DNA of 55,987 nt from Segetibacter sp. Lineage in GTDB: Bacteria > Bacteroidota > Bacteroidia > Chitinophagales > Chitinophagaceae. Under the pieces are notes generated by a model that saw nothing but the letters and a program-made list of their open reading frames with translations, was not told where the DNA came from and did no database searches. Position 1 is the stretch's first letter. Each line of letters begins with the position of its first letter. The position numbers and the translations under genes were made by a program. Of the stretch, positions 1-9,700 are shown in pieces. The stretch lies in contig JAQBNN010000143.1 in NCBI GenBank assembly GCA_028288505.1, forward strand, positions 1 to 55,987, in the 5' to 3' direction.

Positions 1-885
1 TTTCGCAACCGTGTTTATATCAGCATTCCATGTGCTACCATCCCAGAAGCGCCATTCAGTAAACGTTTCAAATTGCTCCGGCTTTACCCGGGCAACCAAT
101 ACATTTTTTGCCTTACCTCTTGTACCATATACATATATATAGCCATCAGCATTTGGCGAAAAAGCCTCCTTCGTGTTTGCAAATATGCAGGCGCCAAACG
201 AACCATAAGTATCAGAGCCCGCCTTTAAAAAGAATGGCGTATCCATTTGCTGCTGGTCTTTAAAAGGAGGCTTACTTCCTTTCGGTATTTTTATTAGTGT
301 GTTACCTACTTCTGCAAAACCAAATGAAGCAGCACTGGTATCTCTTACCCTATAACCAAAAATATAAGTAGCATCAGCCATTGCATGATTTACAAAACCA
401 TCACCTAACCAATAGTAATCCTTTGGTTGCGAGTTAGGGGTTCTTGGAACAAATATCGCTTCAGGCTTTCCGTCTGATTTTTTATCCCAATAAAATTCGA
501 TGTTCTCTTTTTTAGGTTCACCTCCTTTTAGTATCGCAACTGTATTATGTATCATGACAAAACCGGGTTTGATACTATCATTGATAATATCACCAAGTAT
601 TGTATCGCTAAACAACAGCATTGTTTCCTGGTTTTTTGCTGCATCAGCGGTATCAACTCCGTCGTTCGGAATAGCAAATATTCCATCCCCCCCTACCCAG
701 CCTGACTTTCTTAATAACAGGTTGCTCCAATCAGTGGCTTCCTCTACCGAAAACTTCAGAGTTGAAAGGTCAGTGTTTATTGGCCTAACGTCTTCCTGCC
801 GCATCGACTTATCGGATGTGCACGAAATAAATGCGAATAAATACCCGGCTACAAGGCACCTAATTTTATCGGAATTCTTTTTCAT
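1..885 (-). CDS. DUF4185-like secreted protein, partial (C-terminus outside window)
   Basis: An open frame runs from an ATG at 885 off the left edge, 295 codons without a stop. The N-terminus has a basic start, a hydrophobic stretch and a cysteine at about residue 22 (AFISC), suggesting an exported lipoprotein. It is a clear paralogue of the 394-residue protein at 10847-12031: both share RKSGW-x-G-x-DG, a five-residue IP-x2-GVD block, a (F/S)DT-x-(L/I)G motif, YWLGDGF/FWLGDGF, PPFKDQ and ARVKP. About 100 C-terminal residues are missing. The family looks like a five-bladed beta-propeller of glycosidase type, but I cannot name a substrate. It is the last visible gene of the minus-strand sugar locus. 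An inverted repeat sharing the arm of the presumed GntR operator lies 128 bp upstream (1013-1035). Confidence 0.8.
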   Translation of the reverse strand, partial: MKKNSDKIRCLVAGYLFAFISCTSDKSMRQEDVRPINTDLSTLKFSVEEATDWSNLLLRKSGWVGGDGIFAIPNDGVDTADAAKNQETMLLFSDTILGDIINDSIKPGFVMIHNTVAILKGGEPKKENIEFYWDKKSDGKPEAIFVPRTPNSQPKDYYWLGDGFVNHAMADATYIFGYRVRDTSAASFGFAEVGNTLIKIPKGSKPPFKDQQQMDTPFFLKAGSDTYGSFGACIFANTKEAFSPNADGYIYVYGTRGKAKNVLVARVKPEQFETFTEWRFWDGSTWNADINTVAK

Positions 886-961
886 TTTACAACTATTGTC
901 TCTTTATGCAGTATTGTTTTTTAAAGAGAATTATGTAACCAGCCTTCGTATTTCATAGGGT

Positions 962-985
962 CATCCTTGCGTCGCACTCTTCAAC
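962..985 (+). repeat. dispersed intergenic repeat, single copy
   Basis: This is a copy of the window-wide repeat in the variant form with core TTGCGTCGCACTCTT, preceded by TTTCATAG as at 47621 and (inverted) at 12221. It lies between the start of the left-edge gene and the end of the lipoprotein gene. No inverted partner is visible nearby. Confidence 0.6.
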
Positions 986-1012
986 TTTCTATTCTTCATT
1001 TATCCATCTCAC

Positions 1013-1035
1013 TGTTCAAACGGAAGCAGTGAACA
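1013..1035. promoter_or_regulatory. inverted repeat, possible second GntR operator
   Basis: TGTTCA and TGAACA are separated by 11 bases. The left arm extends to TGTTCAAA, identical to the left arm of the palindrome at 10738-10755 upstream of the paralogous gene and of gntR. Its place 128 bp upstream of the left-edge gene makes shared regulation plausible. The wider spacer (11 against 6) is a weakness. Confidence 0.3.
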
Positions 1036-1040
1036 TGCTG

Positions 1041-1820
1041 TCAGCTTGCTTCATAGGTAAATACAAATATCTCCTTGTTAGTGAAACCAAAAGCAGTTAA
1101 ATCATATGCTATTTCCATCACCAGCTTATCGGGCGCTAAAGTGGTCACTTTATATTTCTCTATTGTAATTTTTGAAGGATCAAAAGCACTATGGTAAACC
1201 TGAGTGAAGGTTTGTTCATCATTGCTTAGGTACCATCTATCAAAGATGTTAAAGCCATCAAACAAACAACCGGCAGCACCATAGTTTATAAGAATTGAAC
1301 TGTCTTTTCGCCAATTAGTTCTGTTATCTTTTTCACAGGCTGTAATGTTTTCTTCAACCGGTGTTTTGGTTGTCCAAAGCTTTGATACAAGCTTCCACGT
1401 TCTTGAATAAATTTTCTGCGATCCGGACGCTTCCGTGTTTATGGTAAGATCTTTTTCAGCAACATTTCCTCTCGCATCTTCAAACCGAAAATTGATGCCG
1501 ACTAATTTATCTACTTCATCACCCTGGTAAGTATAATTAAATACATACTTGTACTCGTTATTACCAAGGTCTTGTGGTGTAACATTTGATCCCCCAAAGG
1601 CTGAAACAAGGTTAATTGTTTTTGAAGTCTCCAGCTTTTTAAAACCGTACGGAGCAATAATGATAATTGTGGCTTGCGCTTGTTGCCCGGTCTTACCCTG
1701 TACACTTTCAGGTACTAAACTCATCTTTGGCAGATTAGTATCTTCACTTTCTTTTTTACAGCCAGGAAGGATAAAGGCACTAAGGGTGAACAAGCTGAAG
1801 AATATGGCAAATCGTTTCAT
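1041..1820 (-). CDS. hypothetical lipoprotein of the sugar-uptake locus
   Basis: A 259-residue protein with a classical lipoprotein signal: basic start, hydrophobic core and lipobox LPGC with Cys21, followed by KK. The mature part splits into an Ig-like stretch (about 30-125) with alternating hydrophobic strands and a C-terminal beta-rich part (about 135-259) similar in look to the lipocalin-like domains of Bacteroidota lipoproteins. No catalytic motif is visible. It lies 25 bases downstream of the sugar porter on the same strand and is probably cotranscribed with it. A surface or periplasmic glycan-binding role is inference from context only. Confidence 0.75.
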   Translation of the reverse strand: MKRFAIFFSLFTLSAFILPGCKKESEDTNLPKMSLVPESVQGKTGQQAQATIIIIAPYGFKKLETSKTINLVSAFGGSNVTPQDLGNNEYKYVFNYTYQGDEVDKLVGINFRFEDARGNVAEKDLTINTEASGSQKIYSRTWKLVSKLWTTKTPVEENITACEKDNRTNWRKDSSILINYGAAGCLFDGFNIFDRWYLSNDEQTFTQVYHSAFDPSKITIEKYKVTTLAPDKLVMEIAYDLTAFGFTNKEIFVFTYEAS

Positions 1821-1845
1821 TTATTATAATGTTTAATAGTAATTT

Positions 1846-3252
1846 TTATATACTCTCTACTCCCTTTAAGGTTGCCAGTGGTGATGCTTTCTTTGTAAGG
1901 GAGGGCAACCAATATTGCTCTATTTCTTCCAATGATTTCCCTTTCGTTTCCGGTATAAGTTTGTAAACGAATACAAAAGCAAAAACAGACATAACCATGT
2001 AAATCCAGAAAGTAAATGCGCTCCCTATTGAATCAAGCAGCATCGGGAAAGTTTGAGATACAAGGTAAACTGCGGACCACAGGAAAAAGATACAAACAGA
2101 CATAGCCTTGCCACGATTGCGGTTTGAAAAGATTTCTGAAATAACTACAAACGCTAACGGACCAAGAGAGATAGCAAAGAAAGCGATATAACCAAGTATA
2201 GCACCCAGTACAAGGTAACCTTTAGCAAAGCCAAAGTAAAAAGCACTGCCAACAATTAACAGGCAAAGCGCCATGCCCCCGGAGCCAAGCAACAACAATG
2301 TTCTTCTTCCCCACTTGTCAACATATTTGATGGCAACAAGGGTAAACAATACATTGATAACACCAACAAGGACCGTTTGCATTAAAGCAGAACCAGAACC
2401 ATCACCAGTAGATTTAAATATTTCAGGAGCATAATACATGATAGCATTAATGCCGGTAACCTGCGAGAAGATGCACAAGATGATTCCTATCATCAACGCC
2501 TTTCTTACACCTGGTTTTAAAATGTCGCTAAAAGCAGCTTGCTCAAGGTTTAAAGCTTCTTTGATCTCTTGTAGTTCTTCTGTCGCCTTTGCTGAACCAT
2601 TTACTTTTGTCAGAATTAATTTTGCTTCATCCCAACGCTGTTTTTGCGCAAGCCACCGCGGACTTTCAGGAACAAAGAACAAAAGCAATAAGAAAATAAT
2701 AGAAGGAAAAATTCCGGAACCAAACATCCATCTCCAACCTGTTGAAACATTCCACGCTTCGTCATACCAGCCAGCAATGGTTGCGTTTACAAAGTAGATC
2801 AACAGTATCCCTGAAACTATTCCTAGTTGGTTTATAGAAACTAATTGACCGCGAATCTTAGCAGGTGCAATTTCAGAAATGTACATAGGGGCAAGCATCG
2901 ATGCAATGCCGATACCCAAACCACCTATAATACGAAATATAACAAACCAGTCAAGGTTGAGAGGAAAAGCTATACCGGCAGATGATACGGCAAAAAGAAT
3001 AGCCGATAAGATCAATACCTTTTTCCTGCCTATCTTATCACTTAAGCTACCGGCGAACATAGCACCAACAATACAACCAACTAATGCGCATGAAGCTATC
3101 CATCCAACCATAGTTGATGAAAGGTCATAGCGTTTCTGGATAAAGCCTATGGCCCCTGCAACCACAGCAGTATCATACCCAAACAATAGGCCGCCTACTG
3201 CTGCCACAATTGTTGCTTTATATACATACCACTTACTTCCGGTACTATTCAT
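1846..3252 (-). CDS. MFS sugar porter (sugar:H+ symporter family)
   Basis: A 468-residue inner-membrane transporter with about twelve hydrophobic segments. All signatures of the sugar-porter family are present: GLLFGYDTAVVAGA in the first helix, DKIGRKKVL in the first cytoplasmic loop, RIIGGLGIGIASMLAPMYIS with the following EIAP-x-KIRG, PESPRWL before the central loop, DKWGRRTLL in the second half and PETKGKSLEEIE at the C-terminus. These place it with XylE/GalP/GLUT-type proteins that import monosaccharides with protons. The start is 5 bases after the stop of the phosphomannose-isomerase-like gene, so the two are translationally close. The sugar cannot be read from sequence; the neighbour suggests a hexose such as mannose. 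Confidence 0.92.
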   Translation of the reverse strand: MNSTGSKWYVYKATIVAAVGGLLFGYDTAVVAGAIGFIQKRYDLSSTMVGWIASCALVGCIVGAMFAGSLSDKIGRKKVLILSAILFAVSSAGIAFPLNLDWFVIFRIIGGLGIGIASMLAPMYISEIAPAKIRGQLVSINQLGIVSGILLIYFVNATIAGWYDEAWNVSTGWRWMFGSGIFPSIIFLLLLFFVPESPRWLAQKQRWDEAKLILTKVNGSAKATEELQEIKEALNLEQAAFSDILKPGVRKALMIGIILCIFSQVTGINAIMYYAPEIFKSTGDGSGSALMQTVLVGVINVLFTLVAIKYVDKWGRRTLLLLGSGGMALCLLIVGSAFYFGFAKGYLVLGAILGYIAFFAISLGPLAFVVISEIFSNRNRGKAMSVCIFFLWSAVYLVSQTFPMLLDSIGSAFTFWIYMVMSVFAFVFVYKLIPETKGKSLEEIEQYWLPSLTKKASPLATLKGVESI

Positions 3253-3257
3253 AATTA

Positions 3258-5030
3258 TTAATTAATTCTATAATTGATCAGGTTCTCAGTTCTTACATAG
3301 GCTTTAATAGTTGCACATCTCTTTCCCTCACATTCGCCATACGGTCTTACAGTATAAGCACCTACTGCTGCAGGAACTATAAAGGTTTCTGCATAATGAA
3401 TGATATAGGGCTCGAATGAATTATCCGGACTTTCGACTATTACTTCGCGGCCTTCTATCAGGTTTAATACATTCAGATTACCATTAGCATTATGCGTCAC
3501 TTTATCGGTAAACCAATGCCTTCTTGTTTCGATAAATGATGTTTTATCAAGGCCTGTTCTTTCTTCTAAATATCCTTCCCCTTGTTCAATAGTTTCAAAC
3601 TGGTTAATGATATTTCCTTCGGTCCACTTAGTTGTCCTATCCCATTGTATTACCTCTTTACCATGGCCAAGAGATATCGGTCGAGGCTTACCATCCAATC
3701 CCATACGACCCCAATCCCACAGTTTAAATGTAAAGATGTAAGGCGTTGCACTTATTTCAAGAACAACAGTATTAGCACCTGAACAATGTATAGTTCCAGC
3801 AGGAATTAAAATATGATCGTGCTTTTTAATAGACCACTTCTCAACAAATTGTTCTGCATCAAAATCTCCACCTTGCTGTTGAACTGTTTCCAGTTGTTGC
3901 AGCATTTTCTCAGGCACTATCTCTTCTTTTAATCCCAGGTAAACAAATGCTCCATCCTTAGCATCAAGTATATAATAGCTTTCATCTTGTGTGTAAGCCA
4001 TTCCAAATTTCTCCCTTATATATTCCTTCAAAGGGTGCACCTGTAAGCTTAGATTACCACCTTCCATTGTATCAAGAAAATCGAAACGAATAGGGAATTC
4101 ATCTCCAAATGCTTCAAATACTTTTTTACCCAAAAGCTTAGCCGGTTGTTGAAAAACAAGATTGATGGCAGGTGTTTCAAAAACAGTATCGTTGAAACGG
4201 AACAGCAAACTGTTTTCTTCCGGCACACAATCAAAGCCCCATGCAAAGTTTTGCTGATCCCTGTCGAGGTCGCAAACTTCCTTTAGCCATTGCCCCCCCC
4301 AGGGGCCTGGATCAAAGAAAGGTACCACTCTAAATGGACGATTACTTGCTGTAAGCAAAGCAGCAGAAAAAGCTTTGCCGGTGATCATCTTAGGCGTATC
4401 CTTTACAGTTGTATCTAATACATAATCCCAACTATTTGCAAGCTTCTTCTTATGCCTGTCACAAACTCTCCAATCAACAAAAAAGCTTCTTTTATACTGG
4501 TAAGAAAAATCTGCATCAGCATTATCGGCACCCAAATTACTTATGCTCTTATTTCTAAATCTTAGCTGGATCTCCCAACGTGGCATATCTGCATACACTA
4601 ATGCATTTGCACTCGTTGCTATAAGTGATGCGCCATGTCCATATACAATTACAATCCCTTCCTTCACATCATTCAACTCCTGCTGAAGACCGGCAACTTT
4701 ATTAGCATCAAAAAAGTTATTAAGTTCCAACGGAGCTATGTAGCCAAACACCGGGTCATCAGTTACAAAAGGATAAACAAGTTCATCAACCTGGTCTGTT
4801 GTTTTCATTGCAGAAGCTGCATCAATTAAAACAGCATCCGGTATTTGGGTTTGAAGATGAGATACTATTGCATCAATATAAACTCCGTGATAACATTCAA
4901 TTGCAATGGTTGTTTTACTACCATTGCTTACATGTTTTAATAATTCTGTTGCTACATCCTGCCATCCTTCCATGCAGCTATGCCCTTCAACTTTTACCTC
5001 GGGAAACTTATCAAAATTTGATTTTGCCAA
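3258..5030 (-). CDS. class I mannose-6-phosphate isomerase-like protein with N-terminal extension
   Basis: A 590-residue protein. Residues about 290-590 form a type I phosphomannose isomerase: the expected zinc ligands are Gln330 and His332 (LQVHP), Glu350 (DESYYIL) and His415 (PAGTIHCSG), and Arg442 follows in KLWDWGRMGLDGKPRP. The reaction would be mannose-6-P to fructose-6-P. Residues 1-220 are extra. They resemble the layout of a P-loop nucleoside-kinase domain (TIAIECYHGVY at 41-51 where a Walker A would be, GIVIVYGHGASL at 125-136, VYADMPRWEIQLRFRNK near 145-161), but the GK[ST] of Walker A is missing, so ATP hydrolysis is unlikely. The usual enzyme is 300-400 residues. It lies between susD and the sugar porter on the same strand. 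Confidence 0.85.
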   Translation of the reverse strand: MAKSNFDKFPEVKVEGHSCMEGWQDVATELLKHVSNGSKTTIAIECYHGVYIDAIVSHLQTQIPDAVLIDAASAMKTTDQVDELVYPFVTDDPVFGYIAPLELNNFFDANKVAGLQQELNDVKEGIVIVYGHGASLIATSANALVYADMPRWEIQLRFRNKSISNLGADNADADFSYQYKRSFFVDWRVCDRHKKKLANSWDYVLDTTVKDTPKMITGKAFSAALLTASNRPFRVVPFFDPGPWGGQWLKEVCDLDRDQQNFAWGFDCVPEENSLLFRFNDTVFETPAINLVFQQPAKLLGKKVFEAFGDEFPIRFDFLDTMEGGNLSLQVHPLKEYIREKFGMAYTQDESYYILDAKDGAFVYLGLKEEIVPEKMLQQLETVQQQGGDFDAEQFVEKWSIKKHDHILIPAGTIHCSGANTVVLEISATPYIFTFKLWDWGRMGLDGKPRPISLGHGKEVIQWDRTTKWTEGNIINQFETIEQGEGYLEERTGLDKTSFIETRRHWFTDKVTHNANGNLNVLNLIEGREVIVESPDNSFEPYIIHYAETFIVPAAVGAYTVRPYGECEGKRCATIKAYVRTENLINYRIN

Positions 5031-5085
5031 CTTCTATCTTTTTATAAATAATACTATTTCTTTTAGATGCTATCTTTTCAACAGA

Positions 5086-5215
5086 ACAAGAGTGCGGCAA
5101 GAATGCTTAATTTACTTCCTGTCGCTTGAACCATAATCTTAATTCACTTTAGGGTGTTTCTTTTGATCCAATCTTTATTACTACTATGGAGCATCGTTGC
5201 GTTGCACACTTGTAA
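5086..5215. repeat. inverted pair of the dispersed intergenic repeat
   Basis: A minus-orientation copy at 5086-5108 (ACAAGAGTGCGGCAAGAATG) and a plus-orientation copy at 5191-5215 (CATCGTTGCGTTGCACACTT) lie in the 205-bp gap between susD and the isomerase gene. The order is the reverse of most pairs in this window, with the CATCG ends facing inward. No coding sequence is seen in the gap. Confidence 0.55.
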
Positions 5216-5235
5216 TGCTTATTATAACTGAACTA

Positions 5236-6717
5236 CTAATACCCCGTGTTTTGAACAAGCTTTGGATTTAAATCCAGCTCTCTTTGTGGTATGGGAAACA
5301 GGTAATGCCGTGCAGCAGGTATAGTACCAGGCTTAGCAGCAGGAACCGCAGTTTCCAGAGTTTTTGTACGTACCAAATCAAACCATCTATGTCCTTCTGC
5401 AACAAACTCCATTCTTCTTTCTTTAAGCACAGCAGCACGAAATGCCTCTTTACTTAAACCTACATAATCAGGCACAGTACTCAGATCAAGAGTGCCGTTG
5501 AATCTTGCACGTTTTCTTACGATATTTATATTCTTATGTGCTTCAGTTGCATCGCCTAATTCATTACTTGCTTCAGCAAGCATAAGTAACACATCAGCAT
5601 ACCGTATTACAGGAAAGTCGTTTGATGAACCGTTTGCTTTAGGCTCTGCAACCCTGTCCCAATACTTCTGTATATGCGGTTTAAAGTTTACGAATATGCC
5701 ATTAGGATTGCGAGCCCTTGTTATAAAAGTAACCGCCCTGCGTTGGTCAGCAGCATCGAAAGTGTTGTATAAATTTTGCGTAGGCGGTTGCCACCCTTGC
5801 GAATTTTCAACACCTTCAACTGCTAATTGGGGGGGTAATAGTCTTACGTTGAATTGTCCAACTTCCCAGAAAATGATTGCACCATTAGCATCGCCAAAAC
5901 CAACAGAAAAAATTGCTTCTTTTCCACCGCGACTTGACAATTTAAATACATCTGCAAAGTTGGCCCACAAAGCATATTGATTAGAGTTAATCACTTCTTT
6001 GCACAACGTCGCACACTCCTGCCACTTGCCAAGTGTTAAGTACACTTTAGCTAATATAGATTTTGCTGCACCACTTGTTGCCCTACCTCTTCCTTGGGCT
6101 ACATCATAGCTTAAGGGAAGATCTTTAGCAGCTGTAAGATCACTTATGATTTGTGCGTAAATAGCATCAACAGATGCAGCTTCTGGAGTTAAAGGTTCAA
6201 TCTCCTGTAATACCAATGGTACTTTTCCAAACACCCTTACCAGGTTGAAGTACAAAAGGCCACGAAGAAAACGAGCCTCATTGACAAGCCTTGTTCTTAA
6301 TGCAGCATCCATTTGTATACCTGGTATACGAGCAATGGCAATATTGGCGATGGTTATAGCTTTATAATGCATTGTCCATACCTCTTGAATAGAACTATTG
6401 ATAGGTCCATGCGTAAACTTTCCTATCTGATCGTTAGCTGGAGAAAATATTTCTTCATTTATCATCTCGTCAGATGCTAGCCCAGCCATTACCCAAAACG
6501 TACTATGGTAAACGCCTGCAGTTGATCCGCTACTCGTTGAATTAAGATAGGCATAGATTGCATTTACAGCCGATACTGCCTCACTTTCTGTCTTATAGTA
6601 ATTTGTTATCGCAACGAGGCGCTTTGGATCTTCAGCAAGAAACTTTTTACATGAAGTACCCAAAAGAATAATTAAAGAAAGAAATAGCGTCTTAAAATAT
6701 GTTGAATGTCTTTTCAT
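5236..6717 (-). CDS. SusD/RagB family glycan-binding outer-membrane lipoprotein
   Basis: A 493-residue protein with a lipoprotein signal ending at Cys23 (GTSCKKF). The N-terminal SusD-like region carries the TPR-type helices (NAIYAYLN, the RFLRGLLYFNLVRVFGKVPL block and the SDLTAAKDLP block), then RYADVLLMLAEASNE and the C-terminal RRMEFVAEGHRWFDLVRTK and PIPQRELDLNPKLVQNTGY typical of the family. It sits at the cell surface as the lid of the SusC channel. It starts 19 bases after the SusC stop, the normal arrangement. Ligand unknown. Confidence 0.95.
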   Translation of the reverse strand: MKRHSTYFKTLFLSLIILLGTSCKKFLAEDPKRLVAITNYYKTESEAVSAVNAIYAYLNSTSSGSTAGVYHSTFWVMAGLASDEMINEEIFSPANDQIGKFTHGPINSSIQEVWTMHYKAITIANIAIARIPGIQMDAALRTRLVNEARFLRGLLYFNLVRVFGKVPLVLQEIEPLTPEAASVDAIYAQIISDLTAAKDLPLSYDVAQGRGRATSGAAKSILAKVYLTLGKWQECATLCKEVINSNQYALWANFADVFKLSSRGGKEAIFSVGFGDANGAIIFWEVGQFNVRLLPPQLAVEGVENSQGWQPPTQNLYNTFDAADQRRAVTFITRARNPNGIFVNFKPHIQKYWDRVAEPKANGSSNDFPVIRYADVLLMLAEASNELGDATEAHKNINIVRKRARFNGTLDLSTVPDYVGLSKEAFRAAVLKERRMEFVAEGHRWFDLVRTKTLETAVPAAKPGTIPAARHYLFPIPQRELDLNPKLVQNTGY

Positions 6718-6736
6718 AATGGAAATGTTCTTATAG

Positions 6737-9700
6737 TTAAAACCCTATGTTCACTCCAACCGTATACGTTCTTGCTTGTGGATATCCACCTGCATCTATA
6801 CCAATCAAGGTTGTACTCTGCCCATAAGTATTTGCTTCAGGATCGTAACCACTGTAATTCGTAAGCGTCCAAAGGTTAGTGGCGGCCGCAAAAATTCTAA
6901 AGCTTCTTATTTTTGCTCTTTCAATAACTTTTGTTGGTATGCGATAACCAAGGGTTACATTCTTTAACCTTAAGTAAGAAGCATCTTCAATAATAGCAGA
7001 AGAAAATACACCAACGTCTCTACTGGAAGCTGAAGCACGAGGAAACTCGTTGCTCTTGTTAGCGGGCGTCCACCTATTGAGAGCAGCATCAGCCAATACA
7101 TTGTTTTGACCAGTAAAACTTAACAGGTCAAGGTTATTGAAGTTGGCCATTTTATTTCCTTTAGATCCCTGGAAGAAGACAGTGAGTTCTACGCTTTTGT
7201 AAGAGAAGGAATTATTGAAACCAAAGGTGAACTTAGGTTGTGCGGTACCCAATAAGGTGCGATCGTTTGCATCTATCTTACCATCTTTATTTATGTCGCG
7301 ATACCGGCGATCTCCTGCTTTGGCCCTGGCAGCAGAATCTGGAGAGTTTGGCTCTTGCCCTAAGAGAACTGCACTTGTAGCAGCTTCCATGTCTGATTGA
7401 AATATGCCATCAAAGATGTAGCCGTAGAAAGTACCGATTGGTTCACCCTTCCTTAATAAACTTCCTCCTAATAATAAGATATCTGTTTCGGTGTTCAGGT
7501 TAGTAACCTCGTTTTTGTTTATTGATAGGTTTAATGAAGAGTTCCATTTAAAAGGACCATTCATGTTAACAGTCTTAAGATCAAAATCAAAGCCTTTATT
7601 TATAATATTTCCAACATTTAAAACTGTTGTTGCAAAGCCGCTTGTTGTTGGAATGGGTGTCGATAGTAAAAGGTCGTTGGTTTTTTTCTTGTAGTAATCA
7701 GCAGTGATAGAAAGTCTGTTTTTGAAGAAAGCAACGTCAATACCAATATCTAATTGCCTTGTACTTTCCCACTTAAGATTTCTGTTTACATAGCTCAAGG
7801 GCTCCTGGCCAGTATAAACCAGGCTGCTATCTGAGCTGTTAAATACACCTTCTCCAAAAGGTCCTACCAATGCGAGTGATTGGTATGGGGGAATAGCCTG
7901 GTTACCAATTACACCATAACTTGTCCTCAATTTTAATTCAGATATAAAGCCCACATGCTTCATGAAGTCTTCTTTCATCACTCTCCATGCAAAAGCTCCT
8001 GAGGGGAAAAAACCATATTTCTGTCCTTCTGCAAATTTTGAAGAGCCATCATAGCGCCCTGTTGCAGTAAAGAGATACCTATCAAGCAAAGTATAATTTA
8101 CGCGTCCAAGGTATGATACCATAGACCATTGAGATTCTGCATCAAAAGATTGTTGAGGTCTCAAACCACCAGCTATACTGTGGTACCCTGTTACATTATC
8201 AGGAAAGTCAAAAGCATAAGCAAATTGACTTTCATTCTTAAACTTTTGAGAGGTGAAACCTGCTACTGCATTAATAGAATGGTTCTCGTGCAGTTTCTTA
8301 TTGTAGGTTAGAGTATTTTCATTCAACCATGTTAATCCCTTAGCTGTTCCAGCGGACGCTTCTCCCTGGCTTGCTTGCGTACGCTTTAAGAAATTGGGAC
8401 CGAATGAGTTTTCTTTTTGATTGAATCGGTCAATACCAAAACTTGATTTTAGTTCTAGGTCGTCCGTAATTTTAAAACGTGCATACGCGTTACCAAGTAT
8501 TCTTGCACTTTTTGTAATGGATGTATAGTGTTCAGCATCAGCAATTGGATTTCCTAGATTTTTTCCCCTGTCGTTCTGGAAAGTATAGCCGCCTTTTACT
8601 GCAGAATCCTTAACACGAAGAACTGGGTTGAATTGTATTGCGGAGGTAACAACGCCAGGCACAATGGTTCCCGAATTAGTTAATACACCTGTTGAAGCAA
8701 TGTTTGCATAACTAAGACTTGTACCAATCGTGAGTTTTTTAGTTATTTCCCTATCAACATTTGCACGGATAGTATACCTTTTGAAATTCGAATTAATGAT
8801 AATTCCGTCCTGGTCAAAGTATCCCCCTGACATAGAATACTTAGTTTTCTCACTTCCACCAGAAAAAGATAACTGATAGCTTGCCATTGGTGCGGTACGA
8901 TATAACTCCTCCTGCCAGTCTGTACCATTACCTAAATTCCTAGGGTTTACATAAACGGGTGTTTGGAAGCCGTTTATCTTCGCTTCATTCACAAGATGGG
9001 CGAACTGTGCTGCGTTTAATAGGTTTAATTTGTTGGCAACTTTCTGTAGGCCATAATACATGTCGAAGGAGAATGTTTTTCTACCTGTTTTTCCGCGTTT
9101 CGTAGTAATCAATACCACCCCATTTGCACCTCTCGATCCATAGATAGCTGTCGCAGACGCATCTTTTAAAATCTCAATTGACTCTATATCGTTAGGGTTA
9201 ATGGCAGACAAAGCGCCTATACGTGGGCCTAATGTAACACCTGTAGTCATTTCCCCTCCATCACTACTAATAAGCAATCCATCAATTACATATAATGGTT
9301 CGTTACCGGCGTTGATTGAACTTGTACCCCTGATCCTTATCGATGCTTCTGCACCTGGCTTACCTGAAGTTTGTGTAACCTGTACCCCTGCCGCCCGGCC
9401 CTGCATTGCTTGGTCAAAAGAAGTTACGGGAACAGCTCGTATATCATCAGCTTTAATAGATGCTACTGAACCGGTAAGATCACTTTTTCTAACTGTACCA
9501 TACCCAATAACTACTACCTGTTCCAGTTCATTTTTTTCATCTTCCAATACAACAGTAATAGTGGTTTGATTTCTTACGGATACTTCTTTGGACTTGTGTC
9601 CAATATAAGTGAAGACTAGTACGGCATTATTGCTACCAACAGCAATAGAATAGTCACCGTTTTCTCCAGAGGTTGTGCCTGCCGAGGACCCTTTAACCTG

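Noticed and set aside
500-958. 152-codon plus-strand open frame
   Set aside because: It is antisense to the left-edge gene on the minus strand, which has a signal peptide and a clear paralogue in the same window; the plus frame has no recognisable features.
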